From: Proteiniphilum sp. | GTDB lineage: Bacteria; Bacteroidota; Bacteroidia; Bacteroidales; Dysgonomonadaceae | Assembly: GCA_018433945.1 (NCBI GenBank) | Contig: JAHDQF010000031.1 | Span: 55,931-119,930 of the forward strand | DNA length: 64,000 nucleotides | Direction of reading: 5' to 3' | Shown here: in pieces, positions 1 to 7,801 of the stretch | How the letters are laid out: every line of letters begins with the position of its first letter | How positions within the stretch are numbered: the stretch's first letter is position 1 | Notes under the pieces: generated by a model | The model's database searches: none | What the model saw: the letters and a program-made list of their open reading frames with translations, nothing else | Told to the model about the DNA's origin: nothing | Program-made: the position numbers and the translations under genes

Positions 1-324
1 GAGACCCTCGACAGGAAAAAGCTGGAGATTGATGATCGTACGGCAGTCACGGTGATGATGGTTTCAGGCGGTTATCCGGGTGCTTATGAAAAAGGGAAAG
101 AGATTTTTGGACTGGATGAGGTAACCGGCAGCATTCTTTTCCATGCAGGCACCAAAAAGGAAAACAACCGGATTGTCACTGATGGTGGTCGCGTGTTGGC
201 TGTCACCTCCTACGGGCACTCAATGGATGAAGCACTGGAGCGTTCTTACTGCTCAATTTCCCGGATCTTTTTCGAAGGCTCAACATTCCGAAAAGATATT
301 GGATTTGACCTGTGCAAGCGGTAA
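1..324 (+). CDS. purD: Phosphoribosylamine-glycine ligase, C-terminal part
   Basis: The last 107 residues of GAR synthetase, which joins glycine to phosphoribosylamine with ATP in de novo purine synthesis (cytoplasm). The frame is open from base 1, so the ATP-grasp core lies upstream of the window. The visible part matches the C-terminal GARS domain: VSGGYPGAYEKG, then FHAGT and the TDGGRVLAVTS strand-turn. The stop is at 322-324. The next gene starts 18 bp later on the same strand, so the two are probably co-transcribed. The assignment is from motif recognition and is firm for so short a piece. Confidence 0.93.
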   Translation, partial: ETLDRKKLEIDDRTAVTVMMVSGGYPGAYEKGKEIFGLDEVTGSILFHAGTKKENNRIVTDGGRVLAVTSYGHSMDEALERSYCSISRIFFEGSTFRKDIGFDLCKR

Positions 325-342
325 TCTTTATTTTGTGTAGAT

Positions 343-1362
343 ATGTCAACCTTGGTTCACACCTTCCGGAGAACTGCTGTTGAGGGTCGTTTCGTGACTT
401 TTCCCTCCACGTTAGTGATCCTGGGGATGCGGCTGCTTCTATTTTTCAACACTGAGACGGACCAATCTCATTTATCTGGTGCAGGATACCTGTGGAATTA
501 TTTGGCACCCCTCTTTGCCGATCCGGTTCTCTCACTGGTAGCCTCAACGCTCTCGGTGTTGCTGATTGCATCACTGATACACGCACTGAACAGCCGCTTT
601 GCGCTGATTCGCTCCCGGTCGAATCTGCCATTCATTGCTCCCTTGTTGTTGCTGAGCCTTCATCCTCGCTTTTTGGTGATGACACCCGACCTGGCGGCGG
701 TCATTCTGCTGTTGCTGGCTTTTTTTCCTCTCTTGCAATCTTACCAGAAACAAGATGCATCCCTCTACTCTTTCCGTTCAGGTGTGTTGATTGCGCTGGC
801 TTCTTTCTTTCACATTGGGGCACTGGCCCTGCTGCCGCTCTGGTGGAGAGGTGAACGTGCAATGCGAGCGACACAGCTGCGGGCACGTCTATCCTATCTC
901 TTCGGTATGCTGTTGCCGGGCTTTTCCCTTTTCTCCATCGCTTTCCTGCTGGATGATTTGCCCGCTTTTCTGAAACCGTTTCATTTTTATGCTGACATCT
1001 CACTGCCAACCCTGCCGCAGTTTACTGTTGTGGAGTGGGTTGGCCTCTTGTTGGTTGTACTCTTCTTCTTCTCCAACATGGTGCTCAGCATCCGCGTTTT
1101 TTCACGCGATAGGGTGCTCACTCTTACGTTGATGCAATTCCTGGTTTACCTGATTGTTTTTCTGTTGCTTCTGCAACTGCTCTATTGGAGTAACACGTTC
1201 TTTTTCTTCACCCTTTCGCTTGCGTTGACCTCCTATCTCAATGCTTATTACTTTACCCGTATAAATGCAAAAAGTGATGTCTGGCTGGCACTTGTCAACC
1301 TTATCGTGATCCTGTTTTTCTATCTCTTTCATTTTGATTTCTTTCGTCATTTTATTGGCTGA
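343..1362 (+). CDS. Multi-pass integral membrane protein, unknown function
   Basis: A 339-residue protein with about nine or ten hydrophobic segments spread over its whole length, short charged loops, and no recognisable catalytic motif. It could be a DUF6427-type Bacteroidota membrane protein; this is from memory of gene context and not shown by a motif. It follows purD by 18 bp, which suggests one transcript. The ATG at 343 is the first in frame after the purD stop. No transport or enzyme role can be read from the sequence. Confidence 0.7.
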   Translation: MSTLVHTFRRTAVEGRFVTFPSTLVILGMRLLLFFNTETDQSHLSGAGYLWNYLAPLFADPVLSLVASTLSVLLIASLIHALNSRFALIRSRSNLPFIAPLLLLSLHPRFLVMTPDLAAVILLLLAFFPLLQSYQKQDASLYSFRSGVLIALASFFHIGALALLPLWWRGERAMRATQLRARLSYLFGMLLPGFSLFSIAFLLDDLPAFLKPFHFYADISLPTLPQFTVVEWVGLLLVVLFFFSNMVLSIRVFSRDRVLTLTLMQFLVYLIVFLLLLQLLYWSNTFFFFTLSLALTSYLNAYYFTRINAKSDVWLALVNLIVILFFYLFHFDFFRHFIG

Positions 1363-1410
1363 AACATTTTGAGGACTCAGGGTGTTAATTATGTGAGAAT
1401 CATCTGCAAA

Positions 1411-1429
1411 GGATTACAGTGTGTAATCC
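1411..1429. repeat. Perfect inverted repeat upstream of the DUF4251 lipoprotein gene
   Basis: GGATTACA-gtg-TGTAATCC: an 8-bp perfect dyad with a 3-nt centre, 44 bp before the start at 1473. It has no following T-run, so it is more likely an operator or leader hairpin than a terminator. Confidence 0.4.
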
Positions 1430-1472
1430 GGAGAGGATGGATGAGAACTATAAATAATGGAGGAGTTAAAAA

Positions 1473-1979
1473 ATGAGAAGATTTTTATTTTACGGACTCA
1501 CTTTCTTCTTATTGGTCACACTTTGGGGTTGTGGCAGCACACAGAGTGCTGCCGAAAAAGAGAGGCTGGCATCAGAAGTGAAGGAGGCGTTGGCGCAATC
1601 ATCATTCCGGTTTGAAGCAACTTATGCCTATCCCACTGGTTACCGTCCGATCTACCTCTCGCCTTATTACGATGTAACGGTGTCACCCGACACGGTGAAA
1701 GCCTATCTGCCCTATTACGGGCGTGCCTATCGTGCACCGATGGATCCCCGGGAGGGCGGTTTTCAGTTTACCAGTACCGACTTCACCTACCGCTATGGAC
1801 CCGGAAACCGTAAGGGTAGCTGGATGGCTCATATCACGATCTTTGACCTTGACCGGCCGGTTACCTTTAGCTTCGACATCTGGGAGAATGGTTCAGCACG
1901 TCTGGTAGTGAACGATTTCAACAGGCAGGCGATCTCATTCCAGGGCGATCTTCGTTTCAGGGGTGAGAAAGAGGATTAA
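1473..1979 (+). CDS. DUF4251 family lipoprotein
   Basis: A 168-residue exported protein. Residues 1-19 form a lipoprotein signal peptide with lipobox TLWGC and the lipidated Cys at position 20. The rest is rich in aromatic residues and beta-strand-like, with the pattern (YLPYYGRAY, a GGFQFTS stretch, then ITIFD) seen in DUF4251 proteins of Bacteroidota. The function of the family is unknown; it is presumably anchored in the outer or inner membrane facing the periplasm. The start at 1473 is supported by GGAGG at 1459-1463. It converges with the alkaline phosphatase gene, with 2 bp between the stops. Confidence 0.8.
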   Translation: MRRFLFYGLTFFLLVTLWGCGSTQSAAEKERLASEVKEALAQSSFRFEATYAYPTGYRPIYLSPYYDVTVSPDTVKAYLPYYGRAYRAPMDPREGGFQFTSTDFTYRYGPGNRKGSWMAHITIFDLDRPVTFSFDIWENGSARLVVNDFNRQAISFQGDLRFRGEKED

Positions 1980-1981
1980 GA

Positions 1982-3610
1982 TCAGAACATCTCTCTCAGG
2001 CTTACCGGGAGATAAAAGGTGTCGTTCTTGTCGATATAGACCACCACCGATCCAATATCGAATGGCTTGCCGTTCTTCCTGCCCACAGAGGAGAAGGCGG
2101 GGATCTCCATGCGTGTTCTCCCTTTCTTGACCATCAACACGGGGAAGTCGGGGTTCTCCCGGTTGATGGAGTAGCTCATTCCCTTGAACACCTCTGGATG
2201 CTTCGCGAAGATGCGGTCCGACAACTCCTGTAGGGAGCTCTCCAGTCCACTCACCTCCTGCAGGTAGCGGTTCACCTCGGTGTTGCGCACGTTTCCGCGA
2301 GGTACATCCCCCTGCGGGTGATAAGCAGCCAGCAGCACCTCTTCACCGGTGTGGCCTCCGGTGGTGAAGCCGAAGCAGGTGCGTTCGTTCAGTATCTTGC
2401 CAATGTTGTGTGCCAGGTTATTGCTGCTCCCCACCTTGGTGTAGTCGGACTCCTGGTAGTTCTTCGAGGAAAGGAGTGTCTCCAACTCCTCGTTGGTAAG
2501 GTCGATGCCGGTATACTTTTTGAAGACGCTTTTGAATTGTGCCGGCGGGGTGTCTATCAGGATTGACTCCAGACCGTTATTGCTCAGCTTGTACCCTGAA
2601 ACGGTGCGGAAGAGATCTTCCAGCGAAAGCCGGTCGTAACCTCCACAACGGCTGCTGCCGATGGAGAAGCCGCTGTTGCCATGGTCGGAGATGATCACCA
2701 CGGCAGTGTTGCCGTCCGCCTTGGCAAACTCGATGGCCTTGCCCACCGCTTCATCAAAGGCAAGGTACTCATCGATCATGGTGGCGGCATCGTTGGCATG
2801 CGCAGCCCAGTCCACCTGGCTTCCCTCTACCATCAGGAAAAAGCCGTTCTCTTTTTTAGAGAGCAGTTCGATGGCTTTTTCGGTCATTTCGGCGAGGGAG
2901 GGCACCTTGTCGGGGTTACGGTCGATGTTGTAGGGGAGTGCCTTCTCGCCGAAGAGGGCCCACACCTTTCCCGGTCCGCTGTAGTTGAGTAGTGCCAGGC
3001 GGTCATCGCTGATCAGCGTGGTGCCCTTATTTTCAAAGTGCTTTTTGATGTCGCTGGTCAGGATGCCGTTGCCCCCTCCGAAGAGCACATCCAGGTTCTG
3101 GTAGGCGATCTGGGGTGCAAGTGCTTTATAGTTACTCCGTTTGTAGTGGTGTGCTGAGAAGTCGGCCGGCGTTGCATGAGGAAACTCGCAGGTGACTACC
3201 AGTCCCACCGCTTTCTGCTTCTCGATTTTTAATGCCTCCAGGATGGTGGCTGCCGGCTGGAAAGTGCGTGTGGCATCTACCGGGAAGAGATCATTTTCCG
3301 ACACCTCGGGATGGATGGCCACGTTGCCGGTCTGCTGCAGCACACCGGTGGCATAGGCCGAGCCGGTGGGTGCCGAGTCGCCGATGGGTGCGTTGGAGGA
3401 GAAGGTGGTGACAGTGCCGGTGATATAGGGATCCACGTTAAGCCGTTCACCCATACCGTTGTAATACTTGAACCAGCGCGCTGCGGAATAGACGCTGATC
3501 GATGTTCCGTCGGGGATCATCACGATGAGGTTCTTGACCGGTCTCACTTCCGATGCAAAGAGCATGGCCGAAGCGACCAAAAGGAGAAAGAGAGTTGAAA
3601 TTTTTCGCAT
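1982..3610 (-). CDS. Alkaline phosphatase (PhoA superfamily), periplasmic
   Basis: A 542-residue phosphomonoesterase. A signal peptide covers residues 1 to about 20. The metal and nucleophile sites of the family are visible: Asp34 in MIPDGTS, the nucleophile Ser79 in GDSAPTG, VEGSQVDWAAHAND (metal-binding Glu and Asp/His), ISDHGNSG, and TTGGHTGEE (last metal His). The likely role is release of phosphate from organic phosphates outside the cytoplasm. The start at 3610 is chosen over an upstream ATG at 3646 because it begins the signal peptide and because the promoter -7 element sits at 3644-3651, on top of the upstream ATG. No Pho-type regulatory site was recognised. Confidence 0.92.
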   Translation of the reverse strand: MRKISTLFLLLVASAMLFASEVRPVKNLIVMIPDGTSISVYSAARWFKYYNGMGERLNVDPYITGTVTTFSSNAPIGDSAPTGSAYATGVLQQTGNVAIHPEVSENDLFPVDATRTFQPAATILEALKIEKQKAVGLVVTCEFPHATPADFSAHHYKRSNYKALAPQIAYQNLDVLFGGGNGILTSDIKKHFENKGTTLISDDRLALLNYSGPGKVWALFGEKALPYNIDRNPDKVPSLAEMTEKAIELLSKKENGFFLMVEGSQVDWAAHANDAATMIDEYLAFDEAVGKAIEFAKADGNTAVVIISDHGNSGFSIGSSRCGGYDRLSLEDLFRTVSGYKLSNNGLESILIDTPPAQFKSVFKKYTGIDLTNEELETLLSSKNYQESDYTKVGSSNNLAHNIGKILNERTCFGFTTGGHTGEEVLLAAYHPQGDVPRGNVRNTEVNRYLQEVSGLESSLQELSDRIFAKHPEVFKGMSYSINRENPDFPVLMVKKGRTRMEIPAFSSVGRKNGKPFDIGSVVVYIDKNDTFYLPVSLREMF

Positions 3611-3643
3611 ATTTGACAATGGTTTTGTACTGTAATGAACAGT

Positions 3644-3651
3644 CAAAGATA
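3644..3651 (-). promoter_or_regulatory. Promoter -7 element of the alkaline phosphatase gene
   Basis: TATCTTTG on the minus strand, an exact match to the Bacteroidota -7 consensus TAnnTTTG, 33 bp before the start at 3610. No clear -33 TTTG is seen at the usual spacing. Confidence 0.55.
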
Positions 3652-3737
3652 CAAAATGTTGAAGGTTGATTCGACTGTGAGGGTATATTTAATTGTTTCG
3701 TAACATTTGGGGCTGCACGAAAACTACCGAAATTGTT

Positions 3738-3745
3738 TATCTTTG
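3738..3745 (+). promoter_or_regulatory. Promoter -7 element of surE
   Basis: TATCTTTG, exact TAnnTTTG. Transcription would start near 3751, which leaves a leader of about 15 nt before the ATG at 3766 and makes the ATG at 3751 unlikely unless the message is leaderless. Confidence 0.55.
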
Positions 3746-3765
3746 TATGAATGGAAAATGTACTT

Positions 3766-4530
3766 ATGGAAAATGTGACACCGCTGATATTGGTCACCAA
3801 CGACGACGGGTATCAGGCGAAAGGGATCAGGTCGCTGATTGAAGCGATGAAAGGATTGGGTGAGATCATTGTTTTTGCACCCGACTCACACCGTTCGGGT
3901 ATGTCGAGCGCCATTTCAACATCTCAGCCGCTGCGGGCAAGCGTGCATCACCGCGAGGAGGGATTGACCGAGTATATCTGCAATGGTACACCGGTCGACT
4001 GTGTGAAGCTGGCGCTGAGTGAGTTTCTACCGCGCAAGCCGGACCTGTTGGTATCAGGCATCAACCATGGGTCCAATGCAGGCATCAGCGTCATCTACTC
4101 CGGTACCATGGGTGCCGCCATTGAGGGGTGCATTTTTGAGGTGCCCTCCATCGGCTTCTCACTTTGCGATTATTCCGCGGATGCCGATTTTTCGGTGACC
4201 GCTTCACTGGCGCGAAGGCTGGCTACTGAGGTGCTGGCAAAAGGGCTGCCACGTGGTGTTTGCCTGAACGTCAATGTGCCGTTTGGAGAGATTAAAGGTG
4301 TACGGATGACCACCCAGACCGAAGGGAAGTGGGTGAATGAGTATCAGCGGTCGAAAGATGGCTCGGGCAGAGAGGTCTTTTGGATGACCGGTAACTTCGA
4401 GAACTGGCAGGCTGATAACGAGGATAACGATGAATGGGCCCTTTCCAGGGGATATGCAGCTGTGGTGCCGGTGAAGATCGACATGACAGCCTATGATTTT
4501 CTGCCGGAACTCAAAACCTGGAACATTTAG
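3766..4530 (+). CDS. surE: 5'/3'-nucleotidase SurE
   Basis: A 254-residue SurE nucleotidase, a metal-dependent phosphatase that hydrolyses nucleoside monophosphates in the cytoplasm. The N-terminal ILVTNDDG motif carries the metal-binding Asp13-Asp14 pair; SGMSSAIS, the NGTPVDCVKLA segment, and VSGINHGSNAG are further family signatures. The length fits the family. An alternative in-frame ATG lies at 3751. lpxB follows on the same strand after 141 bp; surE-lpxB is a common pair in Bacteroidota. The gap between them holds a heptamer array and a possible small gene on the other strand. Confidence 0.93.
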   Translation: MENVTPLILVTNDDGYQAKGIRSLIEAMKGLGEIIVFAPDSHRSGMSSAISTSQPLRASVHHREEGLTEYICNGTPVDCVKLALSEFLPRKPDLLVSGINHGSNAGISVIYSGTMGAAIEGCIFEVPSIGFSLCDYSADADFSVTASLARRLATEVLAKGLPRGVCLNVNVPFGEIKGVRMTTQTEGKWVNEYQRSKDGSGREVFWMTGNFENWQADNEDNDEWALSRGYAAVVPVKIDMTAYDFLPELKTWNI

Positions 4531-4531
4531 C

Positions 4532-4573
4532 TTACCGCTTAACGCTTATGGCTTACCGCTAATAGCTTATCGC
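4532..4573 (-). repeat. Heptamer tandem array A (GCNRTAA units)
   Basis: Six 7-bp units; on the minus strand GCGATAA, GCTATTA, GCGGTAA, GCCATAA, GCGTTAA, GCGGTAA. The array fills the space between the surE stop (4528-4530) and the stop codon of the minus-strand small open frame at 4573-4575, whose final G opens the first unit. Related arrays lie at 24356-24411, 29161-29195 and 45021-45097. Confidence 0.8.
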
Positions 4574-4635
4574 TAAAAATATGAAACGAGCATGAACATC
4601 ATTACACACAGGAAAATGATAATCGCGAGTTCCAT
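4573..4635 (-). CDS. Possible 20-residue single-span membrane peptide
   Basis: A minus-strand frame encoding 20 residues, nearly all hydrophobic (starts MELAIIIF, ends LVSYF), long enough for one membrane span. AAGG sits 6 nt before its ATG. Its TAG stop is immediately followed by heptamer array A in the same orientation in which the other arrays follow the stops of recognised genes; that is the main reason to list it. No homolog is recognised, the -7 element is weak at best, and it lies opposite the surE-lpxB gap. It may be chance. Confidence 0.3.
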   Translation of the reverse strand: MELAIIIFLCVMMFMLVSYF

Positions 4636-4671
4636 ACGATACCTTAATGTAAAAGAATAAAATATTATCGT

Positions 4672-5811
4672 ATGAAATACTATATCATTGTAGGAGAGGC
4701 GTCGGGCGATCAGCATGCATCGAACCTGATGCGGTCGATCCGGGAGCTTGACAGAGAGGCGGAATTCCGTTACTTCGGTGGCGACCTGATGGCGCAGGTA
4801 GGGGGTACGCTGGTGAAGCATTACCGCGAGATGGCATACATGGGGTTGATGCCGGTGCTGCTGCATGCCCCAGCCATCCTGCGCAACCTCTCTTTCTGCA
4901 AGCGTGACATTGCTTCTTTTCATCCCGATGCGGTGATTCTGGTGGACTATCCCGGGTTCAACCTCAAGATAGCAAGGTATGTGAAAAAGAAACTTTCCGG
5001 CATTCCGGTATTTTACTATATCTCCCCCAAGGTGTGGGCATGGAAAGAGTACCGGGTGAAATCGTTCAGAAAGTATGTGGACGAGATGCTTTGCATTCTT
5101 CCTTTCGAAGTGGATTTCTTCAATAAACATCATTACCCGGTGCACTACGTGGGTAACCCGACGGTCGATGCGATTGCACAGCGAAGCCATCAGGAGGAGA
5201 CATTCCGTCAGTTTGCAGAAGAGAACGGACTGGAAAAGAAGCCGGTGATCGCGCTGCTGGCCGGCAGCCGCCAGCAGGAGATACGCAACAACCTGCCTTC
5301 GATGCTGGAGGCGGTGAAAGGGTTTGCCGACGGTTACCAGTTCATTGTGGCGGGTGCCCCCGGCATCGATCCCTCATTCTATCATCCCTATGAAAAAGGA
5401 TTCCCACAGGTGAAGGTGCTCTTCGGGCAGACCTACCGCATCCTGGCCCAGTCGGAGGCGGCACTGGTCACCTCCGGCACCGCCACTCTTGAGGCGGCAC
5501 TGCTCAACGTGCCGCAGGTGGTTTGTTACCGCACCTCGCTGCCGCGGATTACCTCCTGGGGTTTCAGGCACCTGCTGCATACCCCCTTCATCTCGCTGGT
5601 CAACCTGATCTGCGGGCGTGAGGTGGTAAAAGAGCTCTTCGCGAAACAGTTCACCGTGGAAAATATTCGCAGGGAGCTTCAGCAACTGCTCCATGTGCAG
5701 AGCTACCGGCAAAACATGCTGGAGAGCTACCGTGAGCTGCGGGAGAGGCTGGGTGGGCCGGGTGCATCGGTGAGGGCTGCCGCGGTGATTCGCCGTCGTC
5801 TGCTCTCCTGA
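4672..5811 (+). CDS. lpxB: Lipid-A-disaccharide synthase
   Basis: A 379-residue GT19 glycosyltransferase that condenses UDP-diacylglucosamine with lipid X to give lipid A disaccharide, on the inner face of the cytoplasmic membrane. Signatures: GEASGDQHA at the N-terminus, YFGGDLM, VDYPGFN, YYISPKVWAWKEYR, and the C-terminal nucleotide-binding region with LLAGSRQQEI and TSGTATLEAAL. The length matches the family. The ATG at 4672 gives the canonical N-terminus. It confirms a lipid A-containing Gram-negative envelope. Confidence 0.95.
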   Translation: MKYYIIVGEASGDQHASNLMRSIRELDREAEFRYFGGDLMAQVGGTLVKHYREMAYMGLMPVLLHAPAILRNLSFCKRDIASFHPDAVILVDYPGFNLKIARYVKKKLSGIPVFYYISPKVWAWKEYRVKSFRKYVDEMLCILPFEVDFFNKHHYPVHYVGNPTVDAIAQRSHQEETFRQFAEENGLEKKPVIALLAGSRQQEIRNNLPSMLEAVKGFADGYQFIVAGAPGIDPSFYHPYEKGFPQVKVLFGQTYRILAQSEAALVTSGTATLEAALLNVPQVVCYRTSLPRITSWGFRHLLHTPFISLVNLICGREVVKELFAKQFTVENIRRELQQLLHVQSYRQNMLESYRELRERLGGPGASVRAAAVIRRRLLS

Positions 5812-5932
5812 TAGGCAGTGCCTCACGAACAGAGCCCTGACTCGATCAACTTTTTCGAAATAAATAAAGAAAGCGATCGGTTCATTCTTCCACAATTTTT
5901 CTTTTCTTTGTATTTCTCTTACATCAAAACAT

Positions 5933-6949
5933 ATGAAGGTAGGTATTCTCACATCGGGCGGAGACGCGCCCGGCATCAACGCCACCATCCGGGGCGTGGG
6001 CAAGACAGCCATCAATAATTACGGTATGCAGGTGATTGGTATTCAGAACGGATTCTCCGGACTGCTTTACAAGGATATCGTTGAGCTCTCTGATCAGTCG
6101 CTCTCCGGCATCCTGAACGTGGGGGGTACCATCCTGGGAACAGCCCGTGAGAAGGTGTTCCGTAAGATGATCAACTCCCCCGATGAGAAGGACCGTGAAC
6201 AGATCAAGAATGCCTATCATGAGCTGGACCTCGATTGCCTGATCTGTATCGGCGGCAATGGCACGCAACGCACCACTTGTATGCTCTCCGAGATGGGCCT
6301 CAATGTGATCGGAGTACCCAAAACCATTGATAACGATGTCTATGGTACCGACATTACTTTTGGTTTTGATACTGCCGTGAATATCGCCACCGAAGCCATT
6401 GACCGGCTTCACTCCACCGCCAGTTCACACCGCCGTGTGATGGTAATAGAGCTGATGGGGCATCATGCCGGCTGGATCACCCTCTATGCCGGTATGGCCG
6501 GGGGTGCCGACATCATCCTGTTGCCTGAGCTGGGCTTCAACATGAAAGTAGTGATCGACAAGATAAGAAAGCGGATGGAGCTGGGTAAGGCCTATTCCAT
6601 TGTGGCTGTAGCTGAAGGGGTGGAAGTGCCCGCCAGCGAGCGTCCTGCAGCCTATTTCGCTCGTGAGATCCAGGAGCAGACAGGCTTTGAAACGAGAGAG
6701 ACCGTATTGGGGTATATCCAGCGGGGGGGATCACCATCACCCTATGACCGTAACCTGGGCACCCTGCTGGGTGGACATGCTGCCCAGTTGATTCATGAGG
6801 GACGCTTCGGGCGGATGGTGGCCAAGCTTGGGAACCAGATATCCGATGTGCCATTGTCGGAAGTGGCCGGGAAGCTGCGGCTGGTGACGCCCAATACCGA
6901 CCTGGTGGTACAGGGCAAGCGAATGGGCATCTCCTTCGGGATCTGGTAA
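5933..6949 (+). CDS. pfkA: 6-phosphofructokinase (GGNGT/PKTIDND subtype)
   Basis: A 338-residue phosphofructokinase that phosphorylates fructose 6-phosphate in glycolysis. The N-terminal LTSGGDAPG loop, catalytic TIDND, and GYIQRGGSPSPYDR are intact. Two positions differ from E. coli PfkA: the metal-binding Asp103 is Asn (GGNGT), and position 124 is Lys (PKTIDND), the residue usual in PPi-dependent enzymes, while Gly104 is the ATP-type residue. So the phosphoryl donor cannot be fixed from sequence alone. The ATG at 5933 gives the usual N-terminus MKVGILTSGG. A bidirectional terminator follows. Confidence 0.9.
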   Translation: MKVGILTSGGDAPGINATIRGVGKTAINNYGMQVIGIQNGFSGLLYKDIVELSDQSLSGILNVGGTILGTAREKVFRKMINSPDEKDREQIKNAYHELDLDCLICIGGNGTQRTTCMLSEMGLNVIGVPKTIDNDVYGTDITFGFDTAVNIATEAIDRLHSTASSHRRVMVIELMGHHAGWITLYAGMAGGADIILLPELGFNMKVVIDKIRKRMELGKAYSIVAVAEGVEVPASERPAAYFAREIQEQTGFETRETVLGYIQRGGSPSPYDRNLGTLLGGHAAQLIHEGRFGRMVAKLGNQISDVPLSEVAGKLRLVTPNTDLVVQGKRMGISFGIW

Positions 6950-6954
6950 TAAAA

Positions 6955-6980
6955 AAGGCACTGTAAAGTGCCTTAGTTTT
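6955..6980. terminator. Bidirectional intrinsic terminator between pfkA and rnc
   Basis: AAGGCAC-tgtaaa-GTGCCTT, a 7-bp perfect stem with an A-run on the left (6951-6956) and a T-run on the right (6977-6980), between convergent genes. Confidence 0.8.
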
Positions 6981-6981
6981 T

Positions 6982-7800
6982 CTAGGGGGTTGCAATGGGC
7001 TCTTCCTCCGGGTTGCCGGAGCCGGATGTCTCATTCTCTGCGTCTTTCAGCAGTACCTCCTGCAGCTCATTGCTTTCACGTAACTTCCTGATGGCTATCT
7101 TGGCGGCCATCTGGTGCGATTCCTTTTTTGAGTACCCCTTTCCGGAGCCAACCTCTATGCCGGCGACCCGTGCAGAGGAGGAGAAGACCGGGTTGTTCTG
7201 TGCGTCGTAGGCTGATTCGGTCACCTCGAATGTTACTTCCACCTTGTTTTTCTGTCCCCACTCAATGAGTCGCGACTTGAAGTCGACCTCGTTCGTGAGC
7301 ACCTTCTCCATGTTGATGTGCTGCTTGATGAGGGTCTCGTATACAAAGTGCTTCGCCACACGGTAACCCTGGTCGAGGTAGATGGCTCCGATCAGGGCTT
7401 CCAGCGCGTCACCATAGATATTGGTGTTGTGGGCCAGGTTGCGGGTGGAGGAGACGATCAGCTTGTCGAGTCCCAGTTCGATGGCGATCTTGTTGAGCGT
7501 TTCCCGTTGTACAATGCGTGAACGGGTACTGGTGAGGAACCCCTCTTTCTTGTGGTCAAACTGCTTGTAGAGGATATCGGCCACGATGGCATCGAGAATG
7601 GCGTCGCCAAGGAACTCAAGCCGCTCGTTGTTCACCCATTTCCCTTTTTTTGTACGGAGGGATGAGGAGCGGTGTGTCATGGCTTCCTGGTAGAGATCGA
7701 TCCTGTCGGGATAGAATCCCAGCACCTTATAAAACGAGAGATGAGGCTCCTTCCCTTTGTGTGGGAGAGCCTTTACTCTTTTGACAAATCTTCTTAACAC
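6982..7800 (-). CDS. rnc: Ribonuclease III
   Basis: A 272-residue double-strand-specific endoribonuclease for rRNA processing and mRNA decay. The signature NERLEFLGDAILD and the second acidic site YGDALEALIGAIYLD are present; a double-stranded RNA-binding domain follows (DFKSRLIEWGQ to KKESHQMAAKIAIRKL), then an acidic 20-residue tail. I choose the GTG at 7800-7798, 1 nt after the fabF stop, because it gives a family-like N-terminus; an ATG at 7854 would add 18 Ser/Thr-rich residues inside fabF. It is the last gene of acpP-fabF-rnc. Confidence 0.93.
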   Translation of the reverse strand: MLRRFVKRVKALPHKGKEPHLSFYKVLGFYPDRIDLYQEAMTHRSSSLRTKKGKWVNNERLEFLGDAILDAIVADILYKQFDHKKEGFLTSTRSRIVQRETLNKIAIELGLDKLIVSSTRNLAHNTNIYGDALEALIGAIYLDQGYRVAKHFVYETLIKQHINMEKVLTNEVDFKSRLIEWGQKNKVEVTFEVTESAYDAQNNPVFSSSARVAGIEVGSGKGYSKKESHQMAAKIAIRKLRESNELQEVLLKDAENETSGSGNPEEEPIATP

Positions 7801-7801
7801 A

